DNA of 64,000 nucleotides from Acanthosepion lycidas (GCA_963932145.1 OZ010590.1:55988810-56052809); one strand, 5' to 3'. Numbered from the stretch's first letter, positions 10,932-22,689 are shown. Notes: generated by a model not told the origin, from the letters alone. Translations and numbers: made by a program.

Positions 10932-11131
10932 AAAGTATAGTTTTAAGTTATGCTATAATTATAGGTTACACTGCTCAATATCAGGAATATAAGGGACATT
11001 CATTCTTTGTTCTGCAGTTACATATTGGTTTGATTTGTTTGGGTGGCTTGTTGGTTGTTTTCCTGTTGTGCTTATTTATTATCCACTGCTACATAAACTT
11101 TTCTTTCCTATGGAATTCACTCCAAGTAGTC

Positions 11132-11133
<2 letters not shown>

Positions 11134-11172
<39 letters not shown>
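11134..11172. repeat. (TA)n microsatellite
   Basis: Pure TA run. Confidence 0.97.
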
Positions 11173-11174
<2 letters not shown>

Positions 11175-12724
11175 CTGTGGATGGAGTTCATTTTAAAGCC
11201 TTTACCATACTTTTATGGTACCAATGAAATTGGAACCATAGAAAAATGAAAGAAACAATGAATTTGCAATGCTAAAATCATCAAATATACAAACATAGAT
11301 ATCAATACCACATGGAAACCACTAATTTGCAAAGACTGAAGTCTTTAAGAATCCTCTATTTGATTGTCCTAAATAATTGATTAAGGCACTGCACTTGTAA
11401 AGGTTATTTTGTTCCTTATAAGTCATGAGCTCAGTCTCTCGATGAGGTACTGGTTCAGTATAGGAGTGGATTAGCATCATAAGAAATAATTGCTGAATTC
11501 TGAAATGTCTTGAGGAAGGACACCAAATATTCCAACAGATTATATAAAAATAGAATAGATACAAAAATCCAGAACTATTTTTGTCAATCAAGAAATAATT
11601 AAGAACAAATATTTTTTAGTGTAGTGTATGTGTGTGTGTGTGTATAGTAGCCATGATTTGATTTAAAGAATCAATGTCCATGCTATGCTTATTTCATTCG
11701 ATCAGTAGACCAAACACAGAAATCAACACCATATAGAAAAAAAAACAGACATTAAATTTAAAGTTAAAAAATTCCTATCTTGTTCCATGTAAGTTTTGAG
11801 TTCACTCCCCAGGTTAGGTGCTGTAGAAATATACACCAACTCTGTAAAATGGCAGATCCATATGTTGAAGAACTGATGTTTAAAAGTTCTGACATTTCCA
11901 AGAAAGGACACAAGACATATCAGAGTAGGAACTTCTTCACAATTGCATATGGCAGACACTTGTCATCCATTATTTGCATCAAACACTCATGGATTGCCTT
12001 TGCAAATTTCTTCTGCAACAACAAGAATAGCCCAGAACAGAATTCAACACTTAAAAATTCACTTTCTGTTGGTATGGTTCAGTCAGTGATCTGGAAAGAA
12101 AAAAAAAAATTAGCCCAAAGATTTTTCAAACTGGCACTTTACAATGTGAAAAAACATTCTTCCCATTTTTGGGATGTGGGTCAGAAGTTTTTCAGCAACT
12201 CCTCATATAATCAAAAAATAATTATTTAGAAGTTTCACGAGTAAAAATAAAAAGTATTTTGGAGGACCGTTTTTGTGGCTGTGTATATTTGTATTCACAC
12301 ATGAGATACTAAAAAGAGCTCTCTTCCCAAAATATGACTAAATGACCAAACATAAAGATACTTTTAATAAGATCTTCTTAAATGGTGTGACAACTTTTAA
12401 GCAACTCCTCATGAAGCTGAACAATTATAGCTGAACAATTATTTAAATGTTTCAAGTGTAAAAATAAATATTTGGAGAGAACTGTTTTTTTTGGCTTGTG
12501 TATCTGCATAGATAGTAGCTATAAAGTGAACACGCTGTGATGAAATTACTCAATCAGTTGGCTAAGCATAGATAAGAGTGCCATATTGGAACACTAGAAA
12601 AGAACAATCATAAAACATAAATCTTTCAAAATCACTGTCTTATTCCAATGTAAGTTCTGAGTTCAATTCAGGTAGCACAGATATATACACCAATTTGGTA
12701 AAGAGACAGAACTAAATCTAAAAG

Positions 12725-13050
12725 ATTAATCTATTTGTTTTTTATGGCTTATCAACCTTTTGTGGGTTATTTAAAGCTTAAACATAATTTAGGTTGTAAG
12801 AATAATTTTATTTTAGAATAAATATTTCATTAACAATTTTTTTTTTTTTTTTTTAGATAATAATGATTTTTACAGATACAAGTTTTACTATTTAATTTAT
12901 AACTGAGGAGGGTCACATGGATTCATACCTTTCTCAAGGTAATTTGCATGTAAGTGAATTTAACCAGCTGAACTGAAATTTGAACTCAGATGGCTAATTT
13001 CTCATTCCAGGATTTTGTCCTCCAAATGTACCCAATGAATTGCAGTCTTC
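12725..13050 (-). repeat. SINE family 1 copy, full-length-like
   Basis: Read on the minus strand it has the 5' block also seen at 59.76 kb (CAGATTAGAAGACTGCA), the middle with GAGAAAGGTATGAATCCATG, a poly-A-like interruption, and the tail CTTTAAATAACCCACAAAAG followed by GATAAGCCATAAAAAAC. Confidence 0.7.
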
Positions 13051-13109
13051 TAATCTGTATAGGACATCTTAATGAAAACAAAAATAATTTTATGCTCTTC
13101 ATTCTTTAA

Positions 13110-13250
13110 TAGGAGGAAAAGAGATAGATTCATACCTTTCCCAAGGGTATTTGTGCATATGTAAATGTTATAAACACAACTGGAATTTGAACCTGGCTTT
13201 CTGATTTCTCATTCCAAACTACTATTACACCATCCATACATCGATTCATA
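13110..13250 (-). repeat. SINE family 1 copy, partial
   Basis: On the minus strand: GAAATCAGAAAGCCAGGTTC and GGGAAAGGTATGAATCTATC, i.e. the B-box side and middle of the SINE. The tail is missing. Confidence 0.65.
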
Positions 13251-13679
13251 TTTTGAAGAATTGATCATTATAAGTTCTGACCTTCTCAAAAAAGGACACC
13301 AGACTTATCTAAGCATGAGAACAGTATACCCCTGTGGATCAAGTAAAAGGTTCTGCATGACATTCATGGAAGAGTTCTAAGTGCAAAGTCAAAGCAGTCA
13401 GCCACTGAAATGCTGTGATAAAGACAAAAAAAAAATAGTTTAAAAGAATGATTGTATATTATTTAAAAGTTATCCTTTAATCCATCAAAACCTAAATAAA
13501 TCATTTAACAAGATTTAAAATAAACATTTCAAGTATAAGATTATTTCATTGGGACTATTTTTGGTGTTTGTATTTTTCTGAATAATGGACACTAAATGAT
13601 TGAAGAAATCTGTGCACATGCTATGATCAAGTTATCCAGTCACTATGCCAAACAAAGATATCAACATTGTATCATCATC

Positions 13680-13960
13680 ATCATCAATCCCATGATCAGA
13701 TGCAGTTGCTGAACACCTGACTATTTCCCCTCCATGGGCCTTGGTAGGTATTCATTCATGTGTAGTGTGTCTAAGGCAAAGTAGACTTGGTGGTGTCCAC
13801 CATTGCCCCGAATATACTACCAGTAGTTCAGTCGTATGTGTAGAGTTAGCCTACAGCTGGTTGAAACTTTCAATTGAACTCCTTTTTGATGAGAACCTTG
13901 GAACCATTACATGAAATTGTCCATAGTTTGGTGCCAAATGCAAGATAAGGGATATTTATT
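13680..13960. other. less AT-rich unidentified block
   Basis: Follows a short (CAT)n run. It has higher GC than its neighbours and no open frame or repeat partner that I can name. Confidence 0.3.
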
Positions 13961-14189
13961 TTTGGAGAAGCTACTAATTAAGATAGATTGGATATAAAAA
14001 TATAGATAAGATTTAAAAATCATTAGCTGAAGTTCCAAAAAGTCATAAATTCAGTCCCTGGGCATAAATATACTCCGGTTCATTAGATAAACTCTTTGAT
14101 ATTGAAAAAAAAATTATCATAAATTCTCAAGTTCCCTAGGGAGGATGCCAAAAAGAGCAAGAAAAACATAAGTCACAATAAGTTTGTTA

Positions 14190-14300
14190 TTGACTGCAAC
14201 TGATGACTGTTAGATAGTAATGGTAATGGTAGTATTAGCCATTTCCTTATAAGGAAACATTTGGGATTCATTGATCAAACAGTCAGTTTGAAATTAATAA
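14190..14300 (-). repeat. dispersed repeat, related to 19.4 and 20.1 kb
   Basis: GCCATTTCCTTATAAGGAAACATTT is the complement of GTTTCCTTATAAGGAAATGGC near 19,430 and relates to GTTTCCTTGTAGCAAAATGGC at about 20,154. Confidence 0.55.
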
Positions 14301-14789
14301 AATTTTTCTCTTCAATAGGTTTCAGTAACTGTTATCTTGATTTCCAGTATTGATGGGTGCTTCCTTCCTTCCTAGCTTTTTGTTTGAAATAGTGTGGAAT
14401 ATCAACATCTTGATAATATCAGTACTTTCTCTTCAAGTTACATGTCATATCCATTTTATTTGTTTTTGCTGTTGGTACTCCTCATGTGATGTGGTTTTAA
14501 TTATCAAGGATGGTTCTTGCTAAAACCCACTGTCTTCATTCATTCAAAGCCAATTTTAACAATTGATCTTAGAGTGGTTGTATACAGCTGACAGTTTAGA
14601 TATTTCTGAATGGGTTTGGTGCCAAGGATGATATTCATATGAAAGTATCAATCTTACACAAGGCTATTTCAGTATGGGACTTGAGTTTTCAGGTTAATGT
14701 TTTGCTTTCATAGAATTTTGTAGTGTTGGTGAAAATACCTCTGGCACTGTTGTGACTTTCCTTATCTCCTATACTAAATTTGTTATAAC

Positions 14790-14823
14790 TGATCTATACA
14801 CTAAGGTTTTAGTGTATAGATCA
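14790..14823. repeat. perfect 15-bp-arm hairpin
   Basis: TGATCTATACACTAA at 14,790-14,804 is the exact complement of 14,809-14,823, with the loop GGTT. It marks the downstream edge of the adjacent LINE fragment. Confidence 0.9.
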
Positions 14824-15030
14824 GTGTTTAGTCTTTACTAATTCCACATCCTGAATTTTTATGATGGTTTCACAGTAGGTGTCATCACTGCTTTCATTTG
14901 AATTCCAAATCATAGTTTTTGTTTTGGAAAGGTTTATCTTGAGTTCTATTTCTTGAAACACTTGGCAGGGGATATTGATTTGTAGAGTGGCTGAAGCAAT
15001 ATAATAAAAACAACGAAACTGGTTTGAAGG
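14824..15030 (-). pseudogene. LINE reverse-transcriptase fragment
   Basis: The minus frame reads EIELKINLSKTKTMIWN and then IIKIQDVELVKTKH. This matches the LKIN-SKT-M segment after the YADD box and the stretch leading to the F-YLG motif in LINE reverse transcriptases. About 70 codons survive. Upstream on the minus strand the frame is unrelated low-complexity sequence. Confidence 0.6.
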
Positions 15031-15540
15031 AATTATTGAAGACACTTGTTCTTGGAGACGTGATTGGATTTTAGACTGGAACATAAGAGAAATATGAACC
15101 CTGAGCAGTGTCTTTTTTTTTCTTTTCTTTTTTGCTGGATGATTGGGATAAATGGAGCAGCAGTTGTAGCTGGAGGCAGAAACACACTCCAAATGGTTTC
15201 ATTTCAGCTTCCTATTTCAGTTTGCTCCTTGAAAATACTTTGTTCTTGATATTCAAAAGCAACAGCTGTGTTGACAGACTTTCGTGTGTCTCTGAACAAC
15301 AAATGGAAAAAAAAGAAGAAAAGTAAATAAAATACTGTGTGCCTTCAATGAATTTGGGTCAGTTATGGAGGTTGCAGCAAGGATATTTAATAAGGGTCAG
15401 TTTTATAAATCAACACTAAAATTATAGAAGAAAACCCTGTCTTACCATGAAAAAATCTGCTCTATGCTGTCAACAAAGAAAATCTGGGATCAATGGAACA
15501 TTCGTACAGGAGCCAAAGAGTATTAGATTGGGTCAAAATT
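15031..15540. other. no feature recognised
   Basis: Mixed sequence with T-rich runs. Short plus frames at 15,064-15,326 show no family signature. Confidence 0.4.
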
Positions 15541-15700
15541 AGTAGAAGTATTTATTTTTGTATTTATTTTCAGTCCATACAAGGCCAAAGAACCACTCAA
15601 GGTAGAGGGATACTGTGTTGTATTAATGTAAGAAAAGACTAAAATGTTATTCATGAGGTTATGGAGGAAAGATAACAATTAACCTGTGACTGGAATCTGG
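15541..15700 (-). repeat. LINE family C, 3' end
   Basis: TTCAGTCCATACAAGGCC and CTCAAGGTAGAGGGA match the blocks at 17.8 kb and 18.1 kb, the 3' end of a Jockey-like LINE read on the minus strand. Confidence 0.65.
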
Positions 15701-15704
15701 CACA

Positions 15705-15790
15705 TTGCTAAATGAAGGATAATTAATGTTGGTGAGAAGCTTGACAGCATTCAAAATCTTGAATTTTAACTGAGCATGAATACTGTTGGA
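15705..15790 (+). repeat. dispersed repeat, pair with 2.4 kb
   Basis: Partner of the block at 2430-2530. Confidence 0.5.
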
Positions 15791-16264
15791 AAACAAGCAA
15801 CTACCTCATTAATGTCTGAACTTTGAGTTTGAATAAATATTTTCTTATCCCTGTTAGATATTTTTCATCATAAATCATTAAGTTAATGTTCCAAGAAAAA
15901 AAAATGATAAAGATTTCTGTAATAATGTGTGTATTATCGGCTCTTGTGAGCTGGAAAATTTGTGCTGCTTTCGCTATCGCATGAGCTTTAGGTGGGGTTT
16001 CCTATATAAACAGACCTGTTGATTGTCAAAGTTCCTCGCACAATATCAGGGAAATCTTAGAAGTGCTTTTCACATTTACTCAGCTCTTTATTGTTTGTGC
16101 AGTCAGTCAGCTGTAGTATATGAATTGCGAACCTTAGGAAAAATTTCAGATGACATAGAAATAACTTTCATGTGATCTTAGGGAACAAGACATCAGTCAG
16201 TTGTTAAACATTTGTCTTGCTTTTCCTGCCATATGCATAAAAAAATAAGCATTTTTTTGTGAAG
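15791..16264. other. no feature recognised
   Basis: Unassigned sequence. No open frame or repeat partner seen. Confidence 0.4.
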
Positions 16265-16445
16265 ATGGCCAGTGAAAAGCATGTGAAAAGTGAAATCAGT
16301 AATCTGAGTTCAAATTCTGGGCTAGTCTGTTGCATTCACTTTTGTATTAATGACCTTGGGAAAGGCATGAACCAGTCTGTTCCCCTCCTAACTAGGCTCT
16401 CTAGCTTTGGATGGTAACTAGTCTAAGGGAAGGAAAACTGAATTC
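16265..16445 (+). repeat. SINE family 1 copy, partial
   Basis: TCTGAGTTCAAATTCTGGGC (B-box-like), then GCATTCACTTTTGTATTAATG and GGGAAAGGCATGAACCAG. It lacks the usual 3' tail. Confidence 0.7.
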
Positions 16446-16524
16446 CAAACCATGGAGAAGGCAACAGAAAACCACTCCATTATCTTTCCCAAGAATGCAT
16501 GAAAATTCAGACATTAACCCTATC

Positions 16525-16745
16525 AGCCATTTGTCTTGAGTATGACGATAGACTATATCCAGTAGCAAGGCTTCTGATCAGGTTTTGAGAAGTGTGGTGT
16601 CACCTCTTAAGCCCATCTTGATTCGTGATGGTAGCAGATGTTAGGGTCCCAGCTATGTTCAAACAGTGAACCCCCAAACAAAAATCAAAACACTATAAAA
16701 GTATCAAAATATCAGCAATACATTTTTATTAAAAAAGAAAATTAT
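16525..16745 (+). repeat. minisatellite-SINE unit, head plus one repeat
   Basis: GAGTATGACGATAGACTA, CAAGGCTTCTGATCAGG, GTTAGGGTCCCAGCTATG and CACTATAAAAGTATCAAAA match the head of the elements at 57.1 and 62.5 kb. Only one CAGCAATACATTTTTA unit follows, so this copy has no array and no tail. Confidence 0.75.
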
Positions 16746-16924
16746 GTTGAAATTTCAGAAACTGATTTGTGATTCACTGTAGCTGATTGGATGAAATGTG
16801 TTAAAAACAATAAAAATGAAGATATTTATCTGAATAATACATAAATGTTGATGCCAGAACTTTCAGTTCCAAACAATCTTTCTTGATCTAACTACACACA
16901 TTTCTCAATATCTGTCTTAGTATT

Positions 16925-17530
16925 TCTTCTATCTGATCATAGTGTTCTTCACTGTTCTAAACTCCATGGAGGCCTGTGTTTTTGTGAAAGCTAATACCAT
17001 CACAGAACATGCTCGTGTCTTGTCCCAGCTTATACCGTCCAAATTTCAAGCGACATCAGCTGCTGTGCCAAAGCTTCAGACCTTGTCAATTAATCTAATA
17101 TTCTTTGGGTCCTGTACAAATGTTCCATTGATCCCAGATGTGGCCTGTAAGGGTTGTTTTTTTTTTCCTGTTTCTTTTTTTTCTTTTTTTTTGTCATTGG
17201 TATTGGGTTCTGATCAATTTTGCTGTTTCTGTTTAAAGTTAGTATTGGTACTGCATTCTCATCCAATCATTTCTCTCACTTTTTTTTTTCTTTTTTTTTT
17301 ACTTGTTTGCTTCTCAGGATTTAATTGCACATTGCTTTGCTGCATCTGTGTAGAAAACACTCAAGCTAATTTTTTTTCTTCTTTTTCTGTTTTCCAATTC
17401 CACCTCATACAGCTACACACAAATGTTACTTTGTCATTTGAACCTTAAGCTGGAACTTCAAAGTCTTTATGATTCAGTAATTGCATTCAAAGAGTCTTTT
17501 TTTTCCTTTTTTTTTTTTGATCTGATACTC
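16925..17530. other. unidentified block ending in T-rich runs
   Basis: A 168-codon plus frame (16,942-17,448) is the longest outside the retroelements. Its second half is phenylalanine-rich only because of T-rich DNA, and the first half has no motif that I recognise. I regard it as chance or the back strand of a repeat. Confidence 0.35.
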
Positions 17531-17764
17531 TTAAAGTAAATATTAGAACATATTTAACATTAACAGTCATTAGGTTTTGCAATTTTCTTCTGTTTGTAAA
17601 CTTAAAACTCTGAAGATTAGAGTTTAATTACACAAAATCTATAGAAAAGGCTTTTCATTTAAAATTTATAAAAGAAAGAAAGGTTATTACAACTGACCAG
17701 TTAATAGGAAAACTGTGACAAGTATCCAGTCATGTTGAATATCATGAAAGCTGGTTACATGGAC

Positions 17765-17925
17765 TTTTTTTGTTTGTTTTTGTTTACAGTAAGGTTCACT
17801 CTATTCAAGGCCCGGGGGCCACTAAGGTAGAGGGTTACATTAGTTTATGGGAATAGGAGAGGAAGATAATGGTTAGCCCTAGACTTAAACAAGTTAAGAT
17901 AGTAGTGATCAGGGAAATATTCTCT
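17765..17925 (-). repeat. LINE family C, 3' end
   Basis: TTTACAGTAAGGTTCACTCT, AAGGCCCGGGGGCCAC and CCTAGACTTAAACAAG repeat the block at 18.13-18.28 kb. Confidence 0.75.
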
Positions 17926-18124
17926 AAGCTTGTTTAAAGTTTACCCAAGAAAGTAACGATAAAAAATTCAAACTTTTGGATATCATACAGTGATCAGTTG
18001 AAACAAAATTAACCTGTTTAGGTTTGATCATATCCAGTGGGTTTGGTGGTGTTATCGGGAGGTGTACAAGGAAAGAAATGTTTGGTAACACTAATATGCA
18101 TGTTAATGGAAGCAATATGGTCTT

Positions 18125-18880
18125 TATTTTTTTTTTATAGTAAAGTTCAGTCCACATAAGGCCCAGGGTCTACTCAAGGTAGAGAATTACATTAAGAGGC
18201 AGTTTATGCAGATAAGAGGGGAATATAATGGTTAACTCTAGACTTGAATAGGCTAAGATAGTAACGATTAGGGAAACATCCTCTTGGGAGTCAGTTCCAC
18301 AGAGTGGTGGTTTGCAGGAAGAAGCTTTTCGAGTGGAACTTACTTCTCACCAATGAAATGTAGGTGGTTTGCTACAATAGGAGTGGCATGGCAGATCCTA
18401 GCCATCAAGGTGAGAACTGACAGAACCAAGGAATCTAGTTTGTCTGAACACTTGCCATGGAAATAGCAATAGATTACTGAAAGACTTGCCAAATACCACC
18501 AGTGAGAGAAAGAGGTTCGAGAGTGGAAAATAAGTTGTCATCCACAAGGACTCTGAGACGCTTTTGTACTCTATAGAGACTGGAAAGTGAGAATTGAGCA
18601 GCTCCCACCCAAATATGACAACAGTACTCCATTTTAGGCCTGATCTGTTTCTTGCAAATGTAGGAGATAGCAGGTATTTACTAGAACAGTACAGGCTACC
18701 AACCATTTTTCCTGCATCTTTTGCGATGGATCATATATGTGAGTCCAGGGGTGAGTTTAAGGTTCAATGGTCTCTCAAGGTATATAGCCTCCCTGAGGGG
18801 ACATCCATTCATCAAGACCTGGCAGTAGTTCGAGGTCTGATCAACTGGCAGTAGTTCAGGATGTTTAGGACCTTTACAGT
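18125..18880 (-). pseudogene. LINE family C (Jockey-like), ORF2 C-terminal part
   Basis: Read on the minus strand with several frame changes, this is the C-terminal region after a Jockey/CR1-type reverse transcriptase. The signature order is a YCSHLWGG-like segment, a LDSIQRRA-like helix, a PLSHRRxVAxLSLxYRYxHGKCS-like stretch (the DNA at 18,440-18,520 gives LSVIYCYFHGKC) and an FPRTxxLWNSLP-like stretch (18,290-18,350). These identifications come from established family patterns. The frame is broken, and the family 3' end follows at 18,130-18,290. Confidence 0.7.
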
Positions 18881-18900
18881 GATGGTTCCAATCTCTTTGA

Positions 18901-19018
18901 GCTTACAGCAACATCACATTGAAACACTGGTTCCTGTATGATCACCGAAGTTAAGCAATTTTGATAATGTCACTACCTAAATGAGTGACCACTTGGGTAT
19001 ACCAGGTGCTGTAAGCTT
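18901..19018 (+). rRNA. 5S rRNA-derived sequence (pseudogene or 5S-type SINE head)
   Basis: The 118-bp block follows animal 5S rRNA from end to end. It has GATCACCGAAGTTAAGCAA (canonical GATCACCGAAGTTAAGCA segment with box A), GAGTGACCACTTGGGTATAC (canonical GGGTGACCGCCTGGGAATAC) and the 3' end CCAGGTGCTGTAAGCTT. The 5' GCTTACAGCAACATCAC can pair with that 3' end, as helix I does. The middle (about 18,960-18,980) is diverged. A complete-length but mutated 5S copy joined directly to a SINE suggests either a retroposed pseudogene or a 5S-headed SINE. Confidence 0.85.
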
Positions 19019-19019
19019 C

Positions 19020-19185
19020 AATGTGTGGCTGGTTTAATGGATAATGGCTCAGAATTGTTTATCGGGGAACTGAGTTCCAGTTCGGTTCGTTATATTCACT
19101 TAGACACAAATACCCTTCTCCTCCTAGCTATGGGTTAATTAGTAAGACTTGTATCACTAAACACACTTTCTCTTTAATAGGACTT
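19020..19185 (+). repeat. SINE family 1 copy, fused to 5S
   Basis: TGGCTGGTTTAATGGATAATGG is an A-box-like stretch, and GAGTTCCAGTTCGGTTCG holds a B-box-like stretch. The family middle ATTCACTTAGACACAAATAC and CTAGCTATGGGTTAATTAG follow. Confidence 0.7.
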
Positions 19186-19234
19186 CTCAATCAATAGACC
19201 TTTAATGAATATTAATGATTAAATCATTAAAGTA

Positions 19235-19480
19235 ATGACATAATCAATACGTGGATGTTCCACACTACTCCAAATAAAAGGTTAAGAAGAAAACCCCTAT
19301 CAGTTGTGGAAAGAGGGATAAAAAGTACCGGACTTGAGGGAGCTATTTTCCTGACAAATTGTTTTAAGAATAAGATTCTATAAATTTCAACCAAAAGAAG
19401 TACTAGCTGATCGGTCAATAAATGCTGAATGTTTCCTTATAAGGAAATGGCTAATATTACCATTATCATTAACATTTTCT
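19235..19480 (+). repeat. dispersed repeat with 14.2 and 20.1 kb relatives
   Basis: CAACCAAAAGAAGTACTAGC, GATCGGTCAATAAATG and TTTCCTTATAAGGAAATGGC recur in diverged form at 20,110-20,178 (CAACCAAAAGCTGTACC, CTCAGTCAGTGAGTG). Confidence 0.6.
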
Positions 19481-20079
19481 AATTCTACATTTGTGAAAGA
19501 AAGCAACATAAAATTGCCTTTGGTTCAATATTCATTGCATTAATTATATTTCCAATCTAATTGAAATTATTTACGATTTATTTGCATCAACATTTGTTTA
19601 CCAACATGATAGAATCACAATTTGAGGAATATAGGCAGCTCAAGAGAAATATGGACATGAAAATATTTTTTTATGGAGAAAGCAATTCAGTAATTATACT
19701 GAAATTGCTACTCCCAACATAACTACGAAAAAAAAAAAGTGATAACAGCTACTGGACTTGCGAAACCCATGTTTCAGAAAAATTGTTTTAACCCCTTCCC
19801 TGCCAATTATTATTTTTCATTTTCAGACAATTTTTTTTATTTGTTTTTAATATCGTAACTAAGAAACTGAAGCACTTTGAAGTACCTGAGCAGTGGTTAA
19901 CACCTCTACCAGACATATGACTTGACAGTTGGACTTGTTTCAAGGTCAGAAGGGCATTAAAAATATCAAGACCAACATATAAACATTGTTTGTAGCTGGA
20001 TTTTGGACATTATGTTTTGGATATGTTTATTTGTCTGTGTCTGAAAATGACATTTTCAGTAAAAACGTATATACATGTC
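19481..20079. other. no feature recognised
   Basis: Unassigned AT-rich sequence. Confidence 0.4.
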
Positions 20080-20179
20080 TATTTATTATGGTTTTATGAG
20101 AAAGATTTTATAAATTACAACCAAAAGCTGTACCAACTGCTCAGTCAGTGAGTGTTTCCTTGTAGCAAAATGGCTAATA

Positions 20180-20317
20180 CAGTGTAACCCGGATATAAGA
20201 GAGATTTTCTCTGGTCCCAAATTAGAGCCTGTGTTAATGTAAACAAAATAGACCAAACCCGGATATAAGAGACTTCTTCTCCGGTCCCGACAACTGTCTT
20301 ATATCCGGGTTACATTG
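20180..20317. mobile_element. pogo/Tigger-like MITE
   Basis: CAGTGTAACCCGGATATAAG at the left and CTTATATCCGGGTTACATTG at the right form imperfect inverted ends of about 23 bp, flanked by TA. A second internal AACCCGGATATAAGAGA lies at 20,257-20,273. End type and TA target fit the pogo/Tigger branch of Tc1/mariner. Length is 138 bp with no coding capacity. Confidence 0.8.
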
Positions 20318-20857
20318 TATTACTATTTTCATTAATTTTTCTGTTTAAAAATAATTGACATCTACTCAAACACATGCACCCACTAAATATGTTTATAGCA
20401 ATAATTTGTATTAAATAAATCTATTATTTGCTTAAAAATTATTTTATGGTATATGTGTTGGGGTGGTTTTTTCATTCCTCCTTCTGCAGATGCACATTTT
20501 GATTCACATTCTGTCTCATGTTTTTTTTTCTGCATTGTTGTCCCCCATTCTTTTAATCAAAACATGAAATATAAAAAGAAAGTCAGTTAATGCATTTATT
20601 CATACTGGTTAATATTCAGCAATAAGAAAAAAACTTGTTCACTGGAACATATGACAGTCTTGATATGAATGATTGTGTAATTTTGTAAGTGCAATGTATC
20701 AGTTTTCTGTCAGAGATCTATAAATTTTGTTCTTTGCAGAGATAAAGAGAGTGCTTGCAATGTTTTTATTCATTTTTCTTTTATTTATGCCATATACAGT
20801 ATTCTACATAAGTACACCCACTTTTTTTTTTTAATAAAAAGTTAATTTTCTTATAAT

Positions 20858-21172
20858 CCAAACATATCAGGATTTTATTATTTTTAGTGGAACATTATAT
20901 GATCAAAATCAATATTATTAGGTATCATTTATTACCAAACATACTAGGATTTTTCTTAATATTTCTAATGGAATATTATGCAATAAAAAAGATATTATTA
21001 GGAATTATGTATTGCCAAACTTAACGAATTTTTATTTATTATTTCTAATAGAACATTATACAATCAAAATGGATATTATTCAGTATTATTTATTATCAAA
21101 ATTACTCAGATTTTATTAATTATTTCTATACAATCTTATACAATCAATATGGATACTATTAGGTAATTATTA
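20858..21172. repeat. four tandem ~79-bp subterminal units
   Basis: The landmark CCAAAC or TCAAAA recurs at 20,858, 20,935, 21,015 and 21,096, with periods of 77, 80 and 81. A related unit lies at 21,302-21,390 after a second terminal-like sequence. Each unit holds an AGGATTTTATTA-like and an AACATTATACAATCAAAAT-like block. Confidence 0.8.
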
Positions 21173-21689
21173 TCAAATTCTACAGCATTGAAACCAAGTA
21201 TATGAATATGTCATTCCTTTGCAGAACTCTTTGTTGATCTAATATTGTTTTCCATACTTATATACAGTATTGCTCATAAATAAGTTAATTTTCTTTTAAA
21301 CCAATCATGCTAAGATTTTAGTATTTCTAGTGGAAAATTCTACAATCAAAATTAATTTTATTTATTATCAAGCACTATAGCACCGAGACTTCCATGTCCA
21401 TTATAGTTACTTGAGCATCGCCTCATTTTAAAGCAATATTGCTGGTTCAGTATGATGATCCTCTGGATTAAAATCATTAACAAAACTAAGAAATTAGCAT
21501 TTGTCAATAATCACATGCATTGGGCTACCACAGATAACAAATAAAAGTTGGAAACAATATCTAGTCCAATTGAAAACAGAAATGAATGGTCATTATCTAA
21601 AACATGTTCCACATTTTGTTACAAAATGATCTTTCTTTTTGTTTCTGCATTTGGTACTTTTTTGTCCAGGTTTGTGACAATCATGGCAG

Positions 21690-22335
21690 ATAATATTTAT
21701 GTTTGATGGATTAGAATTATATCATTTTGAAGAGGAATTATTTACTGGGTAATTCCAAAATTTACTTTGGCAATCAGGGCTTATATGTCCAAGTTTGCCA
21801 CAAGTAAAACAGGCAGGAACATTAGTTTGTGGCTTTGGTCATGGCATTCAGAGAGTCATTACGATATTTTCACTGTTATTCTCCCGAATCATCTTTTCAC
21901 TTTCTTCAAAGCTTTGCAATGCTACTTTGAATTCACTAGACATTATTAGCTTGTCTTTTTGAGTAATAACAGTTGTAAATAGCTTGAAATCAGGCAGGAG
22001 GCCTTTTAAGAGCATAGATATTAGTAAACTATTCCTGATTACCTCCCTGGAAGTTTTTAATAAAGTGGTCACATTTTTGGCTCTAATAATATAATCAGTA
22101 ATAGTTTCAGTGGTTGCTTTGCATCACTCATAAGAGACAGACTTCAATCATCAAGAAATTTAATTAATTCGGCAAATGTATTTGCATTCTTTTTGCAGTA
22201 GTGTTCATCATTGGTACAGTCAAAAGGGTACCAAGATTGTTTAGTGTAATTTTTGAATTCTTATGTAACCCAAACATTTTACTTCACATAGTTTGTATTA
22301 TGATTCATCACCATTGAAGCAGAGTCTATTCTTGT
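21690..22335 (-). pseudogene. gag-like pseudogene with CCHC zinc knuckle (Copia-like)
   Basis: On the minus strand, frame 21,848-22,072 gives LLISMLLKGLLPDFKLFTT, followed by a FKVALQSFEESEK helix. This is the layout of the UBN2-type gag of Copia-like retrotransposons. Upstream (22,100-22,230) another frame has FAELIKFLDD. Downstream, in a third frame at about 21,770-21,830, lies CFTCGKLGHISPDC, a perfect CX2CX4HX4C zinc knuckle. No protease, integrase or reverse transcriptase follows. The gene is split over at least three frames. Confidence 0.55.
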
Positions 22336-22689
22336 GCAGATAACCCCTGGAGTGAGTAGCCATGGTCAAATGCAAAATAAATGCAACAAACGGAATTAAC
22401 AATGTTTGCAATAAAAAGGAATAGGGCAAAAACGAAATAATATCAAGCAAACAATATAGGTAAAGCAAATTAACAGTAAGATGTCAAAAAGTTCACAAAC
22501 TAAGAATTAGCATCTACACTCAAAAGCAAGATTGAACAAGTGAACATAGCGTTCTCTTTTCTAGACAAAAGCAGATCTGTATTGAGTTATGTCAAACTGA
22601 AAACCAGCCTATTTTATTGGCTAAGAAAAATATCCCAGTATGCATTTGTGGACTTCTGCCTATAAAAGGGGAGGGGGTAAGTGTTTTGC

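Larger units (their letters stand above)
11250..14160. repeat. degenerate multi-copy repeat region
   Basis: Several landmarks recur irregularly. GTAAGTTTTGAGTTCACTC followed by ATATACACCAA is at about 11,790-11,840 and recurs in altered form near 11,420, 12,650 and 14,040. A TTTTTGGTGTTTGTAT-like segment recurs near 12,268, 12,485 and 13,560. AGCAACTCCTCAT occurs at 12,193 and 12,399. AAAGGACACCAGACTTATC-like segments are near 11,515, 11,905 and 13,290. It looks like an old, rearranged local amplification of one unit, with SINEs inserted. The 149-codon plus frame at 11,780-12,229 lies wholly within it and has no family signature. Confidence 0.55.

Noticed and set aside
11780-12229. 149-codon plus frame
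   Set aside because: It lies inside the degenerate repeat region, has no domain signature and spans several repeated words.
16942-17448. 168-codon open frame with phenylalanine- and cysteine-rich second half
   Set aside because: The hydrophobic stretch is produced by T-rich DNA, and the first half has no family motif or coding bias that I can see. I do not call it a gene.
18901-19018. Functional 5S rRNA gene
   Set aside because: Too many changes in the central region, including the internal control region, and it is fused directly to a SINE.
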